From Chiridota heheva (taxonomy: Eukaryota; Echinodermata; Holothuroidea; Apodida; Chiridotidae), in contig JAIGNY010002754.1 in the NCBI GenBank assembly GCA_020152595.1, positions 987,501 through 1,051,500 on the forward strand: 64,000 bases of DNA, written 5' to 3'. Numbering within the stretch: the stretch's first letter is position 1; each line of letters begins with the position of its first letter. This document shows positions 58,220-64,000 of this stretch, piece by piece. Below the pieces are notes generated by a model, which saw only the letters and a list, made by a program, of their open reading frames with translations, did no database searches and was not told where the DNA came from. The position numbers and the translations under genes are program-made.

Positions 58220-59650
58220 TTCAACTCTCTCTAGTGATTAAATATTCATCGACTGGTTTTGCCTCCTAAAAGGGGTAAAATGTCGGTTTATGAATCCGAA
58301 ATAATAGCTTGGTATAAATTTTAGTGTTAAAGAATATTTCATCGCTCTCCACATAAGCCGGAAAGCTGCACTAAATATTTTAAAGTCTCTAAAAAATTGT
58401 GCCCTACTTTTCATCAAGTGCCCCTTTAATTGTGACAAATGATATCACATTTTCCATCAAACAAAATTAAAATTCTTCCATCAATATTTCAAAAAGATTC
58501 ACAAGACATGATGCTTGAATATTGGAAAGGGAGGGAGAGGGGGAGAATAACAATGTATCACATGTTGTTAATAAGTGCAGACATGACTATGTCTCTTAAA
58601 ATAGTATCTTGAATACTAAAATTGAATACTAAAATTGAATACCAAAACTGCAAAATCTTTATTATAATGGCAACCATTGCACAAATTCAAGGTGAAAATC
58701 TGTAACACAAAACAATTTAATTCTTACACTCTCAAGGCACAACTATACAAATTATAATTTAACTTTATCAAAATCTCAGTTAAATAAATCAAGCTAAAAA
58801 TGAAAGAAAAACACTTCCAAAACCTAAGCTTTCCCATGCCATGAACTTCCACCAAATCTACACCCTCAATATTCAGGTAAAATGGTATTGTGGTAAATCA
58901 CTAAATAGAGAATCTAGATTTTATTATTAGCAATTTATTTCAAAGATGTTACAAAAGTCATTAAAAAACACACAATTTATATATCGTCTTCAGAATTAGG
59001 GAATGTTCAGCAGACGCTAGATTTGTATAGTTTTTTACAGCTTTTGATGCATAACATAAACATGAGCTAAATTCAGCTATGGCATTAGTTCTCTAATCAT
59101 ACGTTACAAAACTTAAATTAAGCAAATTGAACTTTCAAAAATCCTGACACATTCCCCACAAACATTTTTTGTTCAGTTTATATCTTAAAAACTATCGAAG
59201 CTTTTTGTTATATTTAAAAAGTTACTTAATATTCAGTTTGAAATGAAAAAAAATCAAGCCATTGACATCCACTGTCATCCAGTCCTTTCAATTTTAAAAA
59301 TCTGTCAATTTCTGAATACTTCCACCACAATGGGATGTGTAAATGACAGTATCAGCACAGATACCATCTGGCATGGGCATTTTCCGACTGAATATGGAAA
59401 TATCAATAGCTGTATGGAAGTTAAAATCAAATAAAGCTAATTCTATGTAAATATCAAAATAAATAAAAAATTGAATGCAAATTGACTGAAAAATACTGTC
59501 TTGTATTGCTACAAAGCTTCTGTACAAATGCATATGCTATATAAACCTATGATGCAAAATCATTCAATGGTGCATGTCTCGAAAAAAAGTATTCTGGACA
59601 AACTATTCTGAGGTGAAAAATATACCACTTTTAAAAAAAATCCTGGTAAT
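58220..59650. other. Non-coding stretch
   Basis: AT-rich intergenic DNA with no supported gene. A triple TTGAATACTAAAA motif lies at 58610-58650. Confidence 0.55.
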
Positions 59651-59654
59651 GAAA

Positions 59655-60055
59655 ACTGCAATTGAAGATTATGTAAATCAAAGCTATGCCAACAAAAGTT
59701 ATATAATTGAAAGTTATACAATTCAATATTCTGCAATTGACTGTTAGGCCTATGCAATTGAACATTATGCAAATGTTATGCAATTGAATATCATGCAATT
59801 GATCTTGAAGCAACTGAACATTATGCAATTGAATGTTATGCAAAAGAATGTTGTGCAATTGAATGCTATGCAATTGAATGCTATGCAATTGAATGCTATG
59901 CAATTGAAAGCTATGCAATTGAAAGTTATGCAATAGAACATTATGCAATTGAGAGCTATACAATTGAACATTATGCAATTGAATGTTATGCAATTGAAAA
60001 TAATACAATTGAACGTTATGCAATTGAATATTCTGCAATTGAACATTATAGGCAC
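59655..60055. repeat. 15-bp minisatellite with CAATTG in each unit
   Basis: About 25 units of GCAATTGAATGTTAT type, irregular at both ends and cleanest at 59840-59950. Each unit contains the palindrome CAATTG. All frames stay open because the unit is 15 bp, giving meaningless 70-135 codon frames on the minus strand. Confidence 0.94.
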
Positions 60056-60059
60056 TTAC

Positions 60060-61970
60060 AATTTACTGTAATGTGATTCATTAATTTTCTACCTTCTCTT
60101 TGGTATATACTGATGAAATCCTCCATTTTGGGTTTTCTGCCTTATTTACATCAATAATGAGACCATACTTGACACCTTCTAATCTGTTGTCCACTTTAAC
60201 TCTATGGTTTCACCCTACACCCACCTAGACACATAGTCAAAATAGTTGGGAACTGGAGCATATACTTTCTCTGGCATTACTTACCCTCCCCCCTCCCTCT
60301 CCTTTCTCCCTTTTCAAAGTTGAGAACTTTGTGAGAAAAGACGTCTGTTGTCAATTTCAGTAGGCCTATTTAGGGTCTTTTTCTAAACAAGTTTTGCTCA
60401 AGTTTGTGGCCCTCAGTCCCATCCTCAAATTTTCTAGCCCCTAACACTTTTACCCTATCAAAATTTAGCCTCTCCCCTGCCACTTTCGACTTCAACCGTT
60501 TAAACTTCTACCTCCAGCCTCAGATCTAAATTACTTCCTTCTGGGGTCCATAATTTCAGAAAGATACGTTAACAAAAAGAAATAGCTAATCCACCATGCA
60601 TAAATTAAGTATCATGATGCAAACATACATGAAACGGTATATTAAGATATAATATAACATATGGTATTGAACATCACATACACACAGTAATAACTACATA
60701 TTAGAAATACTAGTAAGAATACATTTACATTATAAGGCTGTTGGTCACCAGCTGTTTCATATGAAAGACTTTGTCCTTATTAGTCAATTCTAGTAGCTTT
60801 TTTAATATTTCTAAAGCATCTGATTCCAACACCCATGCACTTTTGAGTTTTAAACATTTATGAAATCTATATATAATAACATATTTTATATGCTAGGAGA
60901 GATTGTCTCTGATTAATCAATTATTTCAAGGCACATATTCTTTTCATCTCACTGACCATGCCACTTAGTATGCACATTGTACCAAAAAGTATCACATCAT
61001 ACTACAATAAAACTTATATTTGATTGTCATCCAGTGCCAAGCTTTGCTGTTTCAGAAAGGTAGCCCACCCGCCTCTCCTTGGCACACCCTGCCCCTCCTT
61101 GGCATGCCCCACTCCCTTTTGGTTCACCCTGCCCCTCATCAGAAAAAATGTTTTTTTTATAATATTTACAATATAACTTTAAAAAATAAATACAAAAAAG
61201 TTATAAAGAGATTCTTTATGGCTTAATAATCTTGATTAACCTCATAAATGAAATACCTACATGGAAACAGAACAGACTGATAGCATAGTAAGCAATTGTC
61301 CAGTTTGGCTCATGAATGGTCCTTGCAGTCAGAATAGTTTCATTCTCAAGAAAGTATGATTATAGCTAAAATCCCAGATCTTCAGGGGGGGCTAGCAAAT
61401 AAGAGCCTCAAGGGGGCCCCTGAACCCCATGCCAAAAAGGTGCAGCGTTTCGCGCGCACATTAAAGTGCCCCTTTTGAAATCGAGCTCGGGATCTGTCAT
61501 GCATTCCTTGTTTTAGCCAATGTATTATCACACAGTAGCAATATTATAATCACTTTGTCTGTCTTTGACAAAGATAGGTACAAATTTCATACAAAGCTAA
61601 TAAAATCCCAGTCGGCCATTTTTTTTTATCAGTTTTTAAGTTTTAAATCTGCAAAATGCAAAATTTTTGTATCATATATTTCACATTACTCTGATTTTTC
61701 AGAAAGAAAAAAAAGCCCACTTCACAAATAATTTTAGACTTCTATTGGTGATAAGATAAATTATTTTCTGATTAAAAGTTAGTAAAAGAGGATGAATGCT
61801 TCCAAACAGGACGTATGTATCAAAAATAAAAGGCACCATAACTTGTTATCAAACTTGACAAGTCTACGAAACCTAATGACTGACCCTTTGACATTACTAA
61901 TACTTTCTTTAATAATTGGACATATAACCCTGCAATTACAAGTTTGGTTATCAGGCACATAATTTGGTGT
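60060..61970. other. Non-coding stretch
   Basis: AT-rich DNA without a supported gene. It includes a short minus-strand frame at 60081-60215 (discussed under rejected items), C-rich imperfect repeats at 61060-61140 (GCCCCTCCTTGGCA twice) and simple T runs. Confidence 0.5.
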
Positions 61971-61971
61971 T

Positions 61972-62048
61972 GGATGGGTAGGGGATGAGGGTAGGGGATG
62001 AGGGTAGGGGATGAGGGTAGGGGATGAGGGTAGGGGATGAGGGTAGGG
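61972..62048. repeat. 14-bp minisatellite
   Basis: Five units of GGATGAGGGTAGGG, nearly identical. Confidence 0.95.
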
Positions 62049-62261
62049 TAACTGTCAAGTTTAAATGCTCACACACTGGTTGAGGTTGGTCACTCACAAG
62101 ATTTGACCACTCACAAGATTTGTTCGTTTTATACTCAACAGTGTGCCAGAGAATCCAGGAGATTAATTAACACCAAATTCCAATAACTTTATTATTGTAA
62201 TTTCAGTTTTCTGAAATTCATTGTATAAATACTCCAAGTTTCTAAGAGACAGTCCATCATA

Positions 62262-62335
62262 ACTTTCCAATGCACCTGACAAACTTTCCAATGCACCTAA
62301 CAAACTTTCCAATGCACCTGACAAACTTTTCCTTT
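62262..62335. repeat. 21-bp units, three to four copies
   Basis: TTTCCAATGCACCTGACAAA followed by C, repeated with a single GACAA/AACAA difference. Confidence 0.93.
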
Positions 62336-62561
62336 CAACTCAATTGCCACTTTCCCTGTTGGTTGTTCATTTATGAGGCCAAAATAGAAATACTACTATG
62401 TATGCAAGGGTCCGATTCCCAATTGACCGTTAGATGAAAGTGCTGACCTTAAAATTTTAATGCCATTTTCAAATAAAAAATTATCCAGAGGGAGAAATCC
62501 CATGTGGTTCCGATGCCAACTTTGGATTGGAAGCAATTAGTATTCTTCAATTGTATTACTT

Positions 62562-63125
62562 CGACATTAGCACCATGAACAATACTGCTCATCTACAGAC
62601 CAGAGCATGACATAAATCCAACACACCGTTTTTGAGATATCGTGTTTTTAAGTTTGTTAACAGAATTTTACATTTATCCCCGCCTACAAATTGATATCCA
62701 TGGACATCAGCACCAAAAATAATAGGGATCATCTACAGACCACAGCACATCCATATATCAAGTATGACATAAATCCACCTCACGATTCTTGAGATATCGT
62801 GTTTATAAGCTTCTTAACAAAATGTTACATTTATCCCCGCCTACAAATTAATATTCATGACATCAGCACCAAAAGCAACAGGTATTATCTACAGACCACA
62901 ACACATCCATATGCCAAGTATAGAATAATCTACCTGAAGATATTGAAATATTATGTTTACAAGTTTGTTCACAGAATTTTACATTTAGCCCCACCTAGTA
63001 ATTAATAGTCATGACATCAGCACTAAAAACAATAGGGATCATCTACAAACCACAATACACTCACATAGCAAGTATGACATGAATCCACTGCACGGTTCTT
63101 GAGATATTGTGTGTACAACCCTCTG
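62562..63125. repeat. Four ~150-bp tandem units (related to family D)
   Basis: GACATCAGCACCAAAAA, ATCATCTACAGACCACA, AAGTATGACATAAATCCA and TTCTTGAGATATCGTG recur in order, with unit starts near 62562, 62703, 62858 and 63012. The GTTCTTGAGATATC part resembles the CAGTTCTGGAGATATC of the units at 24.8-25.2 kb. Confidence 0.85.
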
Positions 63126-63513
63126 TCACAGACACACATATAGATACATACACACGCCAGCATGAGTACATAACCTAACATTTGCCAATTTCACTGATCT
63201 GGAACATAAATCATGAATTCCTTCATGCAAGTAAAGAGTCAATTAAGAAGGGGAAAAACAATATTTTACTTTGGCCCAGCATGCGGCAAATGATACCTCC
63301 GGTTGCCTGGGACAACCAAAAAACATATCTAGGTAACCATGACATTTACTTGACCTTCTCGAATGGACAATTTAGTTTTCAGCATAATTTGCATTGCATG
63401 TAAACACAAACAAAAAATACACGGGCAACCTTATTTACTGTCAGGACAACCATAAAATCAGATACTCCTGCCCGGAAGGCAAGTTGGTTTGTTGATCTCT
63501 GCTTTAACCTGAT
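63126..63513. other. Non-coding stretch, nothing recognised
   Basis: Short spacer between two arrays with no supported gene or signal. Confidence 0.5.
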
Positions 63514-64000
63514 TAGATATCCCAACTGAGAAGACCACTCATTGAATAGGAATGGATAGGATATCCCAACTGAGAAGACCACTCATTGAATAGGAATGGA
63601 TAGGATATCCCAACTGAGAAGACCACTCATTGAATAGGAATGCATAGGATATCCCAACTTAGAAGACCTCTCATTGAATAGGAATGGATAGGATATCCCA
63701 ACTGAGAAGACCACTCATTGAATAGGAATGGATAGGATATCCCAACTGAAAAGACCTCTCATTGAATAGGAATGGATAGGATATCCCAACTGAGAAGACC
63801 ACTCATTGAATAGGAATGGATAGGATATCCCAACTGAGAAGACCACCCATTGAATAGGAATGGATAGGATATCCCAACTGAGAAGACCACTCATTGAATA
63901 GGAATGGATAGGATATCCCAACTGAGAAGACCTCTCATTGAGTAGGAATGGATTGGATATCCCAACTGAGAAGACCACTCATTGAATAGGAATGGATAGG
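63514..64000. repeat. 44-bp satellite, open at right edge
   Basis: Eleven units of GGATATCCCAACTGAGAAGA, then CCACTCATTGAATAGGAATG and GATA. Spacing is exactly 44 bases where measured (63559 to 63603). Units are nearly identical, so it is young, and it runs past the window. Minus-strand open frames through it are artefacts. Confidence 0.97.

Noticed and set aside
60081-60215. Minus-strand frame of about 43 codons (GLIIDVNKAENPKWRISS region) that could be a terminal exon
   Set aside because: The composition looks protein-like and it ends in a stop, but no pyrimidine tract lies before any possible acceptor, I recognise no family, and no partner exon was found to the right. A protein search would decide.

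Overview
This window is animal nuclear DNA. It is AT-rich, has spliced genes, and is full of LINE and SINE fragments, small inverted-repeat transposons and minisatellites. It also has a probable minor-spliceosome (U12) intron. The mix suggests a marine invertebrate, but the sequence does not let me name a phylum. Very long tandem arrays are kept intact, which suggests a long-read assembly.

One protein-coding gene can be built with confidence. It is LSG1, the circularly permuted GTPase that acts late in 60S ribosomal subunit maturation in the cytoplasm. I place 13 coding exons on the + strand from 2602 to 44573, about 737 residues. The GTPase motifs come in the permuted order G4, G5, G1, G2, G3. 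Exons 1-6, 8-11 and 13 join cleanly in phase. Exon 7 (the acidic linker) and exon 12 carry four single-base frame changes, so the gene is either mis-assembled there or damaged. Intron 9 has AT-AC ends with textbook U12 signals.

The most interesting structure is that three separate minisatellites grow out of LSG1 exon boundaries. A ~56-bp array (25725-27540) repeats the 3' splice site of exon 5 plus its first 18 coding bases. A ~26-bp array (39071-40460) repeats the last ~18 bases of exon 10 plus its 5' splice site. A ~44-bp array (44560-44820) repeats the stop codon together with an overlapping AATAAA. Each creates many decoy processing signals next to the real one.

Layout: 1-925, a LINE fragment; 1.4-1.9 kb, a minisatellite; 2.2-2.6 kb, the LSG1 5' region; 2.7-19.8 kb, the very long intron 1, holding a CR1-like LINE, several minisatellites, a pogo/Tigger transposase remnant and a LINE tail; 19.8-44.6 kb, the remaining exons and repeat-filled introns (a Crack/L2-like LINE, an RTE-like LINE nested in an inverted-repeat element, SINEs, MITEs); 44.6-64 kb, no recognisable host gene. 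That last part holds a 2.7-kb 21/24-bp satellite, a 40-bp satellite split by two head-to-tail LINE copies with RNase H, more SINEs, and further minisatellites including a 44-bp array that runs off the right edge.
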